From positions 1 to 43,827 of the forward strand of contig CAZMGG010000037.1 in the NCBI GenBank assembly GCA_964565715.1: DNA of 43,827 nt. Reading direction: 5' to 3'. The notes under the pieces were generated by a model. The model saw only the letters and a program-made list of their open reading frames with translations. It did not search any database and had not been told where the DNA came from. This DNA comes from CAZMGG01 sp964565715. GTDB taxonomy: Bacteria; Planctomycetota; UBA1135; UBA2386. Of this stretch, positions 22,775-32,516 are shown one piece after another. Each line of letters starts with the position of its first letter. Positions within the stretch are counted from its first letter, which is position 1. A program made the position numbers and the translations under genes.

Positions 22775-23491
22775 ATGGTCCTGATTCTGACAGCCGACGC
22801 GCTCGACGAGATCCCGGAAGGCCTCCGCAACGACGCCAAGCAGGAGGGTGCGAAGTTCGTCGCCAACCTCAAGCAGGGATGGGCGGTCGAGGACGTGTCG
22901 AAGCTGCGCCAGGCGCTGCAGGCCGAGCGCAACGGCCGATCGGATGCCGAGAAGAAGCTCAAGGCCTTCGAGGGCATCGAGGATGCGGAGGCCGCGCGCG
23001 AGGCCCTCGAGAAGGTCAAGACCGGAGGCCTGCGCAGCGCCAAGGAGATCGAGGAGTGGAAGCGCGAGGCCACCGAGCGCCACGCGAAGGAGATCGCCGC
23101 GGCCAAGACGGCCGCCGAGCAGGCTCGCCTCGAGGCTCGCACGGTGAAGTTCGAGCGCGACATCCACAAGGCCCTGACCAAGCACAAGGGCGACCCGAAG
23201 TATCTGCTCCCGGTCATCGAGCGCATGGCTCGCTGGGAGAAGAACGGCGACGGCAATGAGCATCTGGTCTTCGTGGGAGACGACGGCCGGGTGCGCGTGA
23301 GCCAGAAGTCGGTGACTGCCGAACCGATGGACGCCGACGAATTGGTGGAGGTGCTGAAGCCGGAATACCCGGCGGCCTTCCTTGTCCCTGGCACCGGGGG
23401 ATCCGGCGCCAATCACTCCGCCGGGGGATCCGCGCGAGGTGGTCAGTCCGTGACCAGCCTTTCCCCTGACGAGCTGTGGGCCCGAGCCTGA
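22775..23491 (+). CDS. Capsid scaffold protein
   Basis: The 238-residue protein directly precedes the capsid gene and has the layout of phage scaffolds: a short N-terminus (MVLILTADALDEIPEGLR), a long charged coiled coil (about 40-130), and a flexible Gly/Ser-rich C-terminus ending in SPDELWARA. It would guide capsid subunits into the prohead and leave before packaging. The ATG at 22775 gives the expected N-terminus; an ATG at 22742 is also in frame. Confidence 0.78.
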   Translation: MVLILTADALDEIPEGLRNDAKQEGAKFVANLKQGWAVEDVSKLRQALQAERNGRSDAEKKLKAFEGIEDAEAAREALEKVKTGGLRSAKEIEEWKREATERHAKEIAAAKTAAEQARLEARTVKFERDIHKALTKHKGDPKYLLPVIERMARWEKNGDGNEHLVFVGDDGRVRVSQKSVTAEPMDADELVEVLKPEYPAAFLVPGTGGSGANHSAGGSARGGQSVTSLSPDELWARA

Positions 23492-23537
23492 CGCACGACG
23501 CCATCTGTCTCGCAGGGACAACCTGACGAGGTAGCAG

Positions 23538-24458
23538 ATGGTAGCCCTGACCCTGCTGGAGACCGCCAAGCTCGCCGCCAATCGCGGCGAAGTGAAGCGA
23601 GCCGCAGTCATCCAGACGTTCCGTCGTGAGAGCGACCTGCTCGCGACGCTTCCCTTCCTCCCCATCGCCGGCTCGGCCTACGCGTACAACATCGAGCAGA
23701 CGCTGCCGGGCATCGCGTTCCGTGGCATCAATGAGGCCTGGACGCCGAGCGCCGGCATCCTCAGCAATGACTCGGAGCCGTTGAAGATCGGCGGCGGCGA
23801 CCTCGATGTCGACGTGGCCCTGATCAAGATGCACGGCATGCAGGTGCGCACCACGCACGAGCAGCTGAAGACCAAGGCACTGGCGCGCCAGATCGGCTAC
23901 GACTTGATCGAGGGTGACCCGACCTCGGACAAGGGCCGGTCCATGGGCGGCCTGAAGTGGCGCGTGCCGACCACCGGCAGTCAGGCCCTGGCCTTGGCCA
24001 GCGCTGGCGCCCTCTCGATGAAGGCTCTCGACGAGTTGATCGAGAAGGTGGACGACCCGACGCACCTCCTGATGAACCGGGCGACGCGCCGGAACATCAC
24101 CGCCTACCTGCGCAGCGGCGGGTCCGGCGCTGCGTCGATCGAGATGAGCCGTGACGAGTTCGGTCGGCCGGTGAGCAGCTACAACGGCCTGCCGATCCTG
24201 ATCTCGGACCGCAACGGCGAACTGGCCGCCCTGCCGTTCACCGAGGCGAGCAGCACCTCCTCGCTGTTCGTGCTGAGCATCGGCCTGGGCACCTACCACG
24301 GTATCCAGAACGGCGAGATGGACGTTCGCGATCTGGGCGAACTGAACTCGCCGCCCGCGTACCGCACCCGCGTCGAGTGGCTTCTGGCGCAGGCCATCGT
24401 GCACCCGCGCGCCGTCGCGCGCGGCCACAACTTCACCAACGCGACCGCGGTCGCCTGA
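23538..24458 (+). CDS. Major capsid protein
   Basis: The 306-residue protein follows the scaffold and has features of an HK97-fold major capsid protein: an N-terminal arm (LLETAKLAANRGEVKRAAVI), the LMNRATRRNITAYL helix and the conserved NGLPILISDR strand. GAGGT lies eight bases before the ATG. Position and length fit the shell protein, which would be made in hundreds of copies. Confidence 0.82.
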   Translation: MVALTLLETAKLAANRGEVKRAAVIQTFRRESDLLATLPFLPIAGSAYAYNIEQTLPGIAFRGINEAWTPSAGILSNDSEPLKIGGGDLDVDVALIKMHGMQVRTTHEQLKTKALARQIGYDLIEGDPTSDKGRSMGGLKWRVPTTGSQALALASAGALSMKALDELIEKVDDPTHLLMNRATRRNITAYLRSGGSGAASIEMSRDEFGRPVSSYNGLPILISDRNGELAALPFTEASSTSSLFVLSIGLGTYHGIQNGEMDVRDLGELNSPPAYRTRVEWLLAQAIVHPRAVARGHNFTNATAVA

Positions 24459-24485
24459 TCCGGGAACCCCGAGAAGGACTGAGCA

Positions 24486-24929
24486 ATGGTACTCACCGAC
24501 CGAACCTATGACACGCTCCTGGAACTGAAGGACGCGGGTCTCGTGGCCGCCTCGGCGGCCGGCACCGTTGGCGGCAACGCCAAGATCGTCGACATCGGCG
24601 ACGGCAAGATCGTCGCCGACCTCATCGTCAAGGCCACGGCCGTCGAAGTCGCCTCGGGCGACGAGATGTACGAGGTCATGGTGCAGGGCAGCAACAGCGA
24701 TTCCTTCGCCAGCGGCATCGTCATCCTCGCGACGCTGAAGCTCGGCGACACGGTGCCGATCGGCGCCGGCGTGGACGCGGACGCGGGCGTGGGCAACTAC
24801 GCCGTGCCGTTCCGCAACACGCAGAACGGCACCACCTACCGCTACGTGCGGGTCTACACCAAGGTGGCCGGCACGATCGCGACGGGCGTGAACTACAGCG
24901 CCTTCATCGGGCTGCTGCACAACGACTAG
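24486..24929 (+). CDS. Capsid decoration/cement-like protein (Bbp16-type)
   Basis: The 147-residue beta-rich protein follows the capsid gene and precedes a strong terminator. The sequence pattern (GDEMYEVMVQGSNSDSFASG, then NGTTYRYVRVYTKVAG) resembles Bbp16-type capsid cement proteins as I remember them. It would bind the outside of the shell. The family call rests on pattern and position. Confidence 0.6.
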   Translation: MVLTDRTYDTLLELKDAGLVAASAAGTVGGNAKIVDIGDGKIVADLIVKATAVEVASGDEMYEVMVQGSNSDSFASGIVILATLKLGDTVPIGAGVDADAGVGNYAVPFRNTQNGTTYRYVRVYTKVAGTIATGVNYSAFIGLLHND

Positions 24930-24979
24930 CAGCGGCCGGACGGGAAGCTCGCGGGCGGTGCATGGACGTCCGCGGGCGG

Positions 24980-25010
24980 CCCCCGGTGCAAGCGGGCACC
25001 GGGGGTTTTT
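24980..25010 (+). terminator. Strong rho-independent terminator
   Basis: CCCCCGGTGC (24980-24989) pairs perfectly with GCACCGGGGG (24996-25005), loop of six bases, followed by five T. It ends the capsid transcript. Confidence 0.92.
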
Positions 25011-25034
25011 AGGCAGCAGCCAGAGAGCCAGACG

Positions 25035-28000
25035 ATGCACGTCCAGAACCTGTCCAACCTCGCGTTCTCTGGATGGCTGCCGTCGACCACGGTGGCGACC
25101 CTCGCGCAGACCGAAGGCATCGTCAGCGCGATCCGCTACGTCGCCGGGCCTGACATCGGGCTCTCGGGCCGCGGGAAGCATGTCGACCTGCAGTTGACGA
25201 TCGCGGCCGGCGCCGAGGTGCACGAGGACCTCGCGACGGGCACACTGCAGAGCTACGACGCCACGGCGCGCAACGCCATCGCCGCCGACCCGATCAACGC
25301 CGTCGACGGACTCGGCGCGGTTCCGACGATGTGCGGCGAGACGCTGGCCGTGCTGTCCGCGACGTCCGAGGGCGCCGGCGTGCTGATTCACTGCCGCGGC
25401 CGCATCGCCTCGATGCTGCTCGTCGACTGCTGGATCCGGAAGTACCCCGGCCAGCACTTCGCGTTCGTCGAGGTCGCCATCCACGCCACCAACCCCGCGG
25501 TGCCGGCCATGTTCGGCACCGTGCCGGCCGACTGCGTTCTGCGGATCACGGGAGCCACGAGCAGCTTCCAGGCCGGCGCCACCGTGACCGACCACACGGT
25601 CCTGTTGCCACAGGGCGAGCACCTGGCGGATGGCCAGATGCGCCAGTTCACGGGGGTGGTCTACTGGCCCTCGCGGATCTCGGCGCTCGGCGGCGGCGCG
25701 GCGGCCGTCAACAACAGCATCAATGCCTACCGGACGGGTCTGGTCGGCGCCGTCGACGAGGGGTGGGCCGACAAGATCGGGCCCCTGCAGAAGGTGGCGC
25801 AGGCCGGATCGAACTTCAGCGCCGCCGCCTGGGTGGCCAAGAACTTCGGCCCGGCGCGACAGCGGCTGACGAACTGGGATGCCGGCAACCTGTCGCTGGC
25901 GGCCGGCTACGTCACCGGCGCGCAGGGCGACCAGGGCTTCGGCGGCAAGGGCACTGCCTGCTTCCTCGCTGGCGGCGGCCCGGTTGCCGCAACCACGCTG
26001 TACTGGGACGCCCTCGGGAACGCCCGCCGCACGTGCCACCACCGCGAGGCGGACGGCACGCTGCTGTCCACGTCCGCGCACCCCAACCTCTTCCTGTGGG
26101 ACGGCCGTCCGGACCCGCGCAACGGCACGGACATGCTCGGCAAGCCGCGGCAGCTGGCGGACAACGGCAGCGAGAGCCACGGCTGGTACGGGGGAGACGA
26201 GGAGCACATCTTCTGCCTGACGCTCGCTGCGGCCTACCAGCTGACGGGCTCGCGCGCGCTGCAACTCACCCTCGAGTGCTGGGCCCGCAACTACTTCTAC
26301 CAGCGCGGGACCACCGGCGCTGCCGCGCGCAACGGCGCCGACCGGGCGATCGGCTGGATGGCGCTGCTCGTCGCCACGCTCTACCCCGTGCTGCGCGATC
26401 GAACGCTGGCTGACGCCATGAAGACCCGGGCAGTCGACCACTTCACAGCGGTCACACTGCCGGCCATCTCGGGCAAGGCAGTCTGGCAGCCGCGGAGTGA
26501 GGGCAACCTGCTGGCCGACATCTGGCGCAACCAGAGCGGGGCCAACCCCTACGCCCAGGTCTTCTTCGCCTACCAGGCGGCGCAGGCGGCCGGCTGCCTC
26601 TGGATCTTCGGCCATGTCCTGGGCGTCGCCGCGGCGAAGTCCGCGGCGCTGACCGCTGCCCTGGGCGTGCTCGATCGCGCCTACAGCCAGCACCCGCCGA
26701 GCCCAGGTGACAGCCGTGGCCGGTGGGTCGAGTGGGACTTCGTGGGCCATCCTGCGACCGGTGCACCGCTGCCGGCATCAGCGTTCGTGGAAGGCGCTGG
26801 TGCCCACCGGGCGCCGACCGGTCAGGCGCTGCACCTGCCGGGGTGGTTCGCGTCCGCCTGGTTCCCCTTCGCCGCCTGGGTCGTCCTGCGCGAGCAGCCC
26901 GCGCACGCGCGAGCGAACAGCATCTGGGCGCAGATCACTGCCGACCTCGCCGCCTCGACGGAGATCCTCGAGTGGATCCCGCCGGTGACGCCCGAGCAGG
27001 CCGCGGCGGCGCCGACCGGCCTGCAGGCGGCCGCCACCGAGACCCAGGTGGCCCTGACCTGGGTCGACAACGCCAGCACCGAGGACCACTACGAGGTCGA
27101 GCGCGCCGACCCGGCCACGATGGCCTGGGCGGTCATCGCCTCGCCGGCGGCGAACGCGACGTCCTACACCGACACGGGGGTGTCCATCGGGCAGGCCCTG
27201 GCCTACCGGGTGGCGGCGGTCACGGCCGGCGGCCTGCGCAGCTATTCAGCCGTCGTCCAGGTGGTGATCCCCGGGCTGCCGACGGCGCCGGCGGCCCTGG
27301 CGGCGGTTGCCCATGCGAGCGAGGCCCGCATCGACCTCGGTTGGCCGGATGCGAGCGCCGGCCGGGACAGCTTCCTCGTCCAGTGGAGTTCGACCGGCAC
27401 CTCGGGCTGGGCCGACCTGGCCACCGTGCCGGCCGGGCGGAGCACCCACAGCGACACCTCGGTGCCCCGCGGCACCCGGCGGTGGTATCGGGTCGCCGCC
27501 CGCTACCAGAACCTGCAGAGCGCCTGGAGCCCGGTCGCCTCGGCGCAGACGGCAGGGCTGCTGACGCCGCCGACCGGGCTCACGGCCACGGCGCACGCCA
27601 CGCTGCCCCAGGTTGCGCTCGCATGGTCGAACCCGACCAACGGCGCGCTGAGCGTCGAGATCCAGCACAGCCCCAACAGCGCCGGCCCCTGGGCCGTGCT
27701 GGCGACCGTCAGCGCGACTGCCTTCGCACACACGGACACGACCATCGGCTACGGCCAGACCAGGCACTACCGCGCGGTGGTGCGGAACGCCGTCGGCCCC
27801 AGCGGCCCCAGCAACGTCGCCTCGGCCACCGCGGCCGCGGGCCTGCCGGCGGCGCCGACTGGCCTGACGGTCACGCCCCACGCCACACTGCAGCGCCTGA
27901 CCCTGGCGTGGACGCCGGCCGCCGGCGTCACGGCGCAGGAGGTCGAGCGGTCGCCGAACGGAGAGACGGGCTGGGTCGCGCTCGACGCCGGTGCCGCGGC

Positions 28001-29585
28001 CGTGGGGCTCGACGACAACGCCGTCCTCTACGGCCAGACGTGGTTCTACCGGGTCCGTGGCGTCAACGCGCAGGGGGCCGGCCCCTGGACGGCCGCCGTG
28101 GCCGGAACCGTGTTCCACGGGCTCCCGGCCGCCCCGGCCAGTCCGGCCGCCCAGGCCCACGTCAGCGACCCGCAGATCACCGTGTCCTGGTCGCTGGGTT
28201 CGTCCGTGACCGAGATCCTGGGCCACGAAGTCCAGCGCAGCGCGGACGGCTCGACCGGCTGGGCCCGGCTCGACGACGAGTTGGCGGCCGGCGCCACGTC
28301 CTATGTCGACACCGCCCTGACCACCGGTCAGGCGGCCAGCTACCGCGTGCGCGCGCGCAACGCCCAGGGCTGGGGCGCCTGGAGCACCGTGGTGTCGGCG
28401 ACCACTGCCGGCGTCCCGCCGGCGCCGGTGCTGCCGGAACCGGGGTCCCCGGACGCGCCGAGCCTGCTGGTCGCCGCGGCGCCGGAGGCGCCGGGCCAGA
28501 TCGATCTGACCTGGCAGGACAACGCCAGCAACGAGGTGACGCAGGAGATCCAGCGGAGCGTGGTCAGCGCGGACGGCCCATGGTTCCCGCGCGCGACGCT
28601 CGGCCCCAACGACGAGGACTACAGCGACACCGAGTTGCTGCCCTCGCAGCAGGCCTGGTATCGCATCCGGGCGGTGAACGGCGCGGGCCCGAGCCTGTGG
28701 AGCAACGTCGCGACGGCGACGGCCTCGGCGGAGGACACCACCTACGAGGACCCGGTCGACCCGGAGGCGCCGGCCGCCCCGTCGAACCTCACCGCCACGG
28801 CGCACGCCACGGATCCGGAGGTCACCCTCGAGTGGGACGACAACTCCGACGACGAGACCGGCTTCGACCTGCAGCGGGGCGCGGTGCCCGCGCTGCCGGC
28901 GACCGAGATCCAGTGGGCAACGGTCGCGACGCCGACGCTGAACGTCGAGTCCTACCTGGACGCCGCGGTCCAGCCTGGCCAGGTCCTGGCCTACCGGGTC
29001 CGCGCCGTGAACGCCGCCGGCCCGAGCGACTGGAGCGCCATCGCCTACGCGACCGTCGCCGGCCGCGAGCCGCCTCACGACCCGGCGACGCCGACCGGCC
29101 TGACGGCCACGGCCCACGCATCCCTGGACCACATCACCCTCGAGTGGGACGTCGCAACGGTCGAACCGGGAGCCGTCGTCGAGGTCCAACGGTCGGCCAA
29201 TGGGGTGGACGGATGGGCCGACTTGCCGGCGCCGCCGGCCAACACCCCGCAGGGCCAGTACGTCGACGGCGGCACCGGCTGGGCCGCGACCTGGTTCTAC
29301 CGCATCCGCGCCGTTCTGGCCGGCCGCCCCAGCCTCCAGTGGTCCGCGGTCGCGTCTGCGACCACCGTGCAGCAGCCGGGCCCGACGGCGCCGCCGTCCA
29401 TGCTTCGCGCGAGGCTGCGGGTTGGGACCACGGTCACGGACGTGACGTGGCAGGACAACGCCAGCAACGAGATCTACTTCCTGCTGCAGCGCAGTTCCGA
29501 CGGCGGCCGCACGTGGGTGAACGCCGCCCAGCCCGGCGAGATCGGCCCGAACGTCGAGGCCTGGGAGGTCGACGACGGTGGGTGA
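25035..29585 (+). CDS. Large virion protein with nine FN3-like domains
   Basis: The product has 1516 residues. Residues 1 to about 650 form a globular part, helical in its second half with Trp- and Tyr-rich motifs (GYVTGAQGDQGFGGKG and SHGWYGGDEEHIFCLTLAAA) that suggest an alpha/alpha barrel as in glycan lyases or hydrolases; no active site is identified. From about 656 on, nine fibronectin type III-like domains of about 90 residues follow, each starting near P-T-G-L-x-A-x-A-H-A and holding a W and a Y-R-V-R-A motif. FN3 domains in phages attach to carbohydrates or act as spacers. Its place between capsid and connector genes is unusual for a tail spike. Confidence 0.75.
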   Translation: MHVQNLSNLAFSGWLPSTTVATLAQTEGIVSAIRYVAGPDIGLSGRGKHVDLQLTIAAGAEVHEDLATGTLQSYDATARNAIAADPINAVDGLGAVPTMCGETLAVLSATSEGAGVLIHCRGRIASMLLVDCWIRKYPGQHFAFVEVAIHATNPAVPAMFGTVPADCVLRITGATSSFQAGATVTDHTVLLPQGEHLADGQMRQFTGVVYWPSRISALGGGAAAVNNSINAYRTGLVGAVDEGWADKIGPLQKVAQAGSNFSAAAWVAKNFGPARQRLTNWDAGNLSLAAGYVTGAQGDQGFGGKGTACFLAGGGPVAATTLYWDALGNARRTCHHREADGTLLSTSAHPNLFLWDGRPDPRNGTDMLGKPRQLADNGSESHGWYGGDEEHIFCLTLAAAYQLTGSRALQLTLECWARNYFYQRGTTGAAARNGADRAIGWMALLVATLYPVLRDRTLADAMKTRAVDHFTAVTLPAISGKAVWQPRSEGNLLADIWRNQSGANPYAQVFFAYQAAQAAGCLWIFGHVLGVAAAKSAALTAALGVLDRAYSQHPPSPGDSRGRWVEWDFVGHPATGAPLPASAFVEGAGAHRAPTGQALHLPGWFASAWFPFAAWVVLREQPAHARANSIWAQITADLAASTEILEWIPPVTPEQAAAAPTGLQAAATETQVALTWVDNASTEDHYEVERADPATMAWAVIASPAANATSYTDTGVSIGQALAYRVAAVTAGGLRSYSAVVQVVIPGLPTAPAALAAVAHASEARIDLGWPDASAGRDSFLVQWSSTGTSGWADLATVPAGRSTHSDTSVPRGTRRWYRVAARYQNLQSAWSPVASAQTAGLLTPPTGLTATAHATLPQVALAWSNPTNGALSVEIQHSPNSAGPWAVLATVSATAFAHTDTTIGYGQTRHYRAVVRNAVGPSGPSNVASATAAAGLPAAPTGLTVTPHATLQRLTLAWTPAAGVTAQEVERSPNGETGWVALDAGAAAVGLDDNAVLYGQTWFYRVRGVNAQGAGPWTAAVAGTVFHGLPAAPASPAAQAHVSDPQITVSWSLGSSVTEILGHEVQRSADGSTGWARLDDELAAGATSYVDTALTTGQAASYRVRARNAQGWGAWSTVVSATTAGVPPAPVLPEPGSPDAPSLLVAAAPEAPGQIDLTWQDNASNEVTQEIQRSVVSADGPWFPRATLGPNDEDYSDTELLPSQQAWYRIRAVNGAGPSLWSNVATATASAEDTTYEDPVDPEAPAAPSNLTATAHATDPEVTLEWDDNSDDETGFDLQRGAVPALPATEIQWATVATPTLNVESYLDAAVQPGQVLAYRVRAVNAAGPSDWSAIAYATVAGREPPHDPATPTGLTATAHASLDHITLEWDVATVEPGAVVEVQRSANGVDGWADLPAPPANTPQGQYVDGGTGWAATWFYRIRAVLAGRPSLQWSAVASATTVQQPGPTAPPSMLRARLRVGTTVTDVTWQDNASNEIYFLLQRSSDGGRTWVNAAQPGEIGPNVEAWEVDDGG

Positions 29586-30174
29586 CATCTGGCGGATCGC
29601 GGCGATCGGGCCCGACGGCGGATCCTTCTCGGAGACCGCCGAGACCGAATACGGCCTGATCGTCGAGGGCGGCACGGGGATCGCGGACGCCAACAGCTAC
29701 GCATCGCTGGCGACCGCCGACGCCTACTTGAGCCGGCGCCGCAACCCTGCCGCCTGGGCGGCGGCGACGATCCCCCAGCGCGAGCAGGCTCTCCGGATCG
29801 GGACGCAGGCCCTCGATCTGACCTACGCCACCCGCTGGGTCGGGATTCCGGCATCGACGACCCAGGCGCTCCACTGGCCCAGGGCGCATGCTGTCGACCT
29901 GCACGGGAACGCCATCGGCCAGACCGCGGTGCCCGTGGTCGTGGTGCACGCCGCCATCGAGATCGCGGTGCGGTTCCTGGAGGACCCGGCGAGCGTCATG
30001 CCCGACCGGCAGGCCGGGTCGGGCGCCGCGCGCAGCTCGTCGATCAGCATCGGGCCCATCACCGAGAACATCACGTTCCAGGGTGCGGCCGAGGTGGAGC
30101 CCGTCTTCGTCGTCGTCGAGCGCCTACTGCGCAGCGCCGGCCTGCTGCAGGCGACGCAATGGATGGTGCGATGA
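29578..30174 (+). CDS. Head-tail connector / DnaT-like protein
   Basis: The 198-residue protein starts with a GTG overlapping the FN3 gene. The block ANSYASLATADAYLSRRR, then EQALRIGTQALD, is typical of proteins annotated as DnaT-like ssDNA-binding protein in phages, which by position act as head-tail adaptors. It is followed by closure and tail-terminator candidates, supporting the connector role. Confidence 0.75.
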   Translation: MGDIWRIAAIGPDGGSFSETAETEYGLIVEGGTGIADANSYASLATADAYLSRRRNPAAWAAATIPQREQALRIGTQALDLTYATRWVGIPASTTQALHWPRAHAVDLHGNAIGQTAVPVVVVHAAIEIAVRFLEDPASVMPDRQAGSGAARSSSISIGPITENITFQGAAEVEPVFVVVERLLRSAGLLQATQWMVR

Positions 30175-30539
30175 CCGCCGCCGCCAGGGAGGAGCGACTC
30201 GGCGCCCAGGTCCTGAGCGCGCTGCAGCGCAACGGGGTGGACATCACCATCGAGCGCGACAACGCCGACCACAGCATCGGGAGCGTTCCGGCCGACCTGC
30301 AGACGCAGCCGGCGACGTCATCGGACCCGGTCGAGTTCAGCAGCCACCTCGTCAACGGTGAGTCGATCCGAGCCGGCGACGCGAAGGTCTACGTCGCGGC
30401 GCGCGGCTTGGCATGGGCGCCCGGCGCCGGCGACGTGGCGATCGTCTCCGGCACCCGCTGGGTCGCCGTGGCGGTGCGGACGCACGCACTGAGCGGCACG
30501 GTGCTGCTCTACGAGCTGCACGTCAGGAGGGCGGCGTGA
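30171..30539 (+). CDS. Putative head closure protein
   Basis: This is a 122-residue beta-rich protein (GESIRAGDAKVYVAARGLAW) in the slot normally held by the head closure protein. The sequence alone does not prove the family. Coupled by overlaps to both neighbours. Confidence 0.55.
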   Translation: MTAAAREERLGAQVLSALQRNGVDITIERDNADHSIGSVPADLQTQPATSSDPVEFSSHLVNGESIRAGDAKVYVAARGLAWAPGAGDVAIVSGTRWVAVAVRTHALSGTVLLYELHVRRAA

Positions 30540-30979
30540 GCGACAACCTGGGCGAATTCGTCCTGGGGCTCGACTCGTTCCGCACCGAGGTCGAGTCGGC
30601 CAGCCTCGAGGAGCACAAGCGCGTCTGCCTCCGTGCGCTGCAGGGCGTGGTCCTGATGTCGCCGGTGGGCAACCCAGCGCTCTGGCGGAGCAAGCCGCCG
30701 AAGGGCTACCACGGCGGCCAGTTCCGGCGGAACTGGCAACTGTCCATCGGGCAGCCAGTGAGCGGGATCGCGTCCGGCGTCGACCCGAGCGGCGCGATCG
30801 CGATCGCCGAGGGCTTGCTGGTTCTGCATGGCCTGCGGGTGCCGTTCTCCATCGCCTACCTGCAGAACAACCTGCCCTATGCGCTGCCGCTCGAGCAGGG
30901 CCACAGCACCCAGGCCCCACAGGGCATGGTCGCCGTCACGGTCGCTCGACTCCAGGCCGAGAGGAGCGGAGGGCTCTGA
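30536..30979 (+). CDS. HK97 gp10-like tail completion protein
   Basis: The 147-residue protein has the gp10-like pattern: an N-terminal helix (EEHKRVCLRALQGVVLMSPVG), then GGQFRRNWQLSIGQP, and NNLPYALPLEQGHSTQAPQGM near the C-terminus. It helps join tail to head. GGAGG lies upstream of the GTG. Confidence 0.75.
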   Translation: MSDNLGEFVLGLDSFRTEVESASLEEHKRVCLRALQGVVLMSPVGNPALWRSKPPKGYHGGQFRRNWQLSIGQPVSGIASGVDPSGAIAIAEGLLVLHGLRVPFSIAYLQNNLPYALPLEQGHSTQAPQGMVAVTVARLQAERSGGL

Positions 30980-31386
30980 TGGTCTCGGCCGTGCACGACG
31001 CGATCAAGCAGCGGTTCCGCACCCAGGTGGAGATCGGCCTGGGAATGCCGGTGGTCTACGACAACGGCGCCCACCGCGAGGACTGGCCGCTGTGGTGTCG
31101 GTTCTCGGTGCTGGGCGGCACCACCAGGATCGCCACCGTGGCGGGCCCGGGCCAGAGGCGCTACCGCACAGTCGGCGTGGCCGTCGCTGAGGTCTACGCC
31201 CCTGTCGGCAAGGGCGAGGAGCCCATGCGGATCGCGCACGACGCCATCGTCGCAGCCTTCCGCGGCCAGGCGATCACGAGCCCCGACATCACCTTCTCGG
31301 CGCCATCGGTCAGCGCCGGCTTCCGCGACGGTGGGTGGTGGAAGCGCAACATCGATATCCCCTTTCGCGCGGATGAAATCGCATGA
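30979..31386 (+). CDS. Tail terminator-like protein (DUF4128-like)
   Basis: The 135-residue alpha/beta protein (AVHDAIKQRFRTQVEIGLGM at the N-terminus) sits between gp10-like and tail tube genes, the usual place of the tail terminator that caps the tube. The family call is by order and size. Confidence 0.65.
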   Translation: MVSAVHDAIKQRFRTQVEIGLGMPVVYDNGAHREDWPLWCRFSVLGGTTRIATVAGPGQRRYRTVGVAVAEVYAPVGKGEEPMRIAHDAIVAAFRGQAITSPDITFSAPSVSAGFRDGGWWKRNIDIPFRADEIA

Positions 31387-32516
31387 GTGACAGCAATCGC
31401 CTCCAGTTGTCGATGGTCGAGGAATCGACCTTCGGCGTCACGCCCGGCACGCCGACCCTGCTGAAGTTCAACAAGGCCAGCTCCACGCTGGAGGCTAACG
31501 TCGACTACACGCAGAGCCGCACGATCCGCGAGGACCGGAACGTGCCTGATCTGGTGCGGGTCAACAACCGCGCCGGCGGCGACATCGAGGCCGAGCTCCA
31601 GTACGACGTCACCGGGGCGCAGTGGTGGACCATCAAGCGGTCGCTGCAGGCTGACGCGGAGACGGCCGCCGCGTCCCAGGCCACCGGCATCACTGCGAGC
31701 ACGCAGGTGCTGACGGGCACCGGCGTGGGCACCGGCAAGGAGGTCGGCGACGTCGTGCGCGTGCGGACCAGCGGGGACGTCCTGGTCGGGTACTTCCGGG
31801 TCGTCACCGTCGGATCGTCCAGCAGCATCACCGTCGAGGGCGGCTGCCCCGACGGCAGCAACTACAAGGTGGACCGTGGCGTGCGACTTAAGAACGGCAG
31901 CACGCAGAAGTCGGCCACGATCGAGATCGCCTATCTCGACGTGAGCAAGTACGAGGTCCTGACCGGGCTCGTGCCGGACTCGTTCGGCGTGCGCATCCGC
32001 GATGGCGAGATCTCGACCTGGGCGGCCAGCTTCCTCGGCAAGACCAGCAGCCAGCGGACGGCGATCGCGGGGTCGAGCTACACCCCCGCCCCCACGACGT
32101 CCGTGATGGACTGCAAGGGCAACGTGCCGGTGCTGCGGGTGGGCGCCACCGACTACGCCGCGAAGTCCATCGACTTCCGGTGGGTGAACAACAGCGCCGC
32201 GCGCACGGTGATCGGCACGCAGGGCGCCGTATCGATCCGCTCCGGGTCGTTCGTGCTGACCGGGTCGGTGGAGGCCTACTTCTCCGACTTCGTCGAGTAC
32301 GAGAAGTTCCTGGCGAGCACGGACAGCGCGATCCTGGTGGTCACCCAGGACAACGCCGGCAACGCCTTCGCCTGGTCGCTTCCGCGCGTGAAGTGGTCGA
32401 GGGTGGGCCAGCCGACGCCCGGCCTGGATCAGGACGTCATGCAGCGCCTGTCCTTCCAGGCTGTCCTGCATGCCACCGAGGCCCTCAGCGCGCGAGTGAT
32501 CGCGTTCGCCGCATGA
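31383..32516 (+). CDS. Major tail tube protein
   Basis: The 377-residue protein begins MSDSNRLQLSMVEESTFGVT, a usual N-terminus for one group of tail tube proteins, and is beta-rich throughout with a Gly/Thr/Val-rich inserted domain (about 105-160). It stacks as rings to form the tail tube. It precedes the frameshifted chaperone genes and the tape measure, as expected. Confidence 0.82.
   Translation: MSDSNRLQLSMVEESTFGVTPGTPTLLKFNKASSTLEANVDYTQSRTIREDRNVPDLVRVNNRAGGDIEAELQYDVTGAQWWTIKRSLQADAETAAASQATGITASTQVLTGTGVGTGKEVGDVVRVRTSGDVLVGYFRVVTVGSSSSITVEGGCPDGSNYKVDRGVRLKNGSTQKSATIEIAYLDVSKYEVLTGLVPDSFGVRIRDGEISTWAASFLGKTSSQRTAIAGSSYTPAPTTSVMDCKGNVPVLRVGATDYAAKSIDFRWVNNSAARTVIGTQGAVSIRSGSFVLTGSVEAYFSDFVEYEKFLASTDSAILVVTQDNAGNAFAWSLPRVKWSRVGQPTPGLDQDVMQRLSFQAVLHATEALSARVIAFAA

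Noticed and set aside
23214..26750. A 1178-codon minus-strand frame
   Set aside because: It lies opposite scaffold, capsid, cement and FN3 genes, is Arg/Ala/Pro/Gly-rich, and is a product of high GC at third codon positions.
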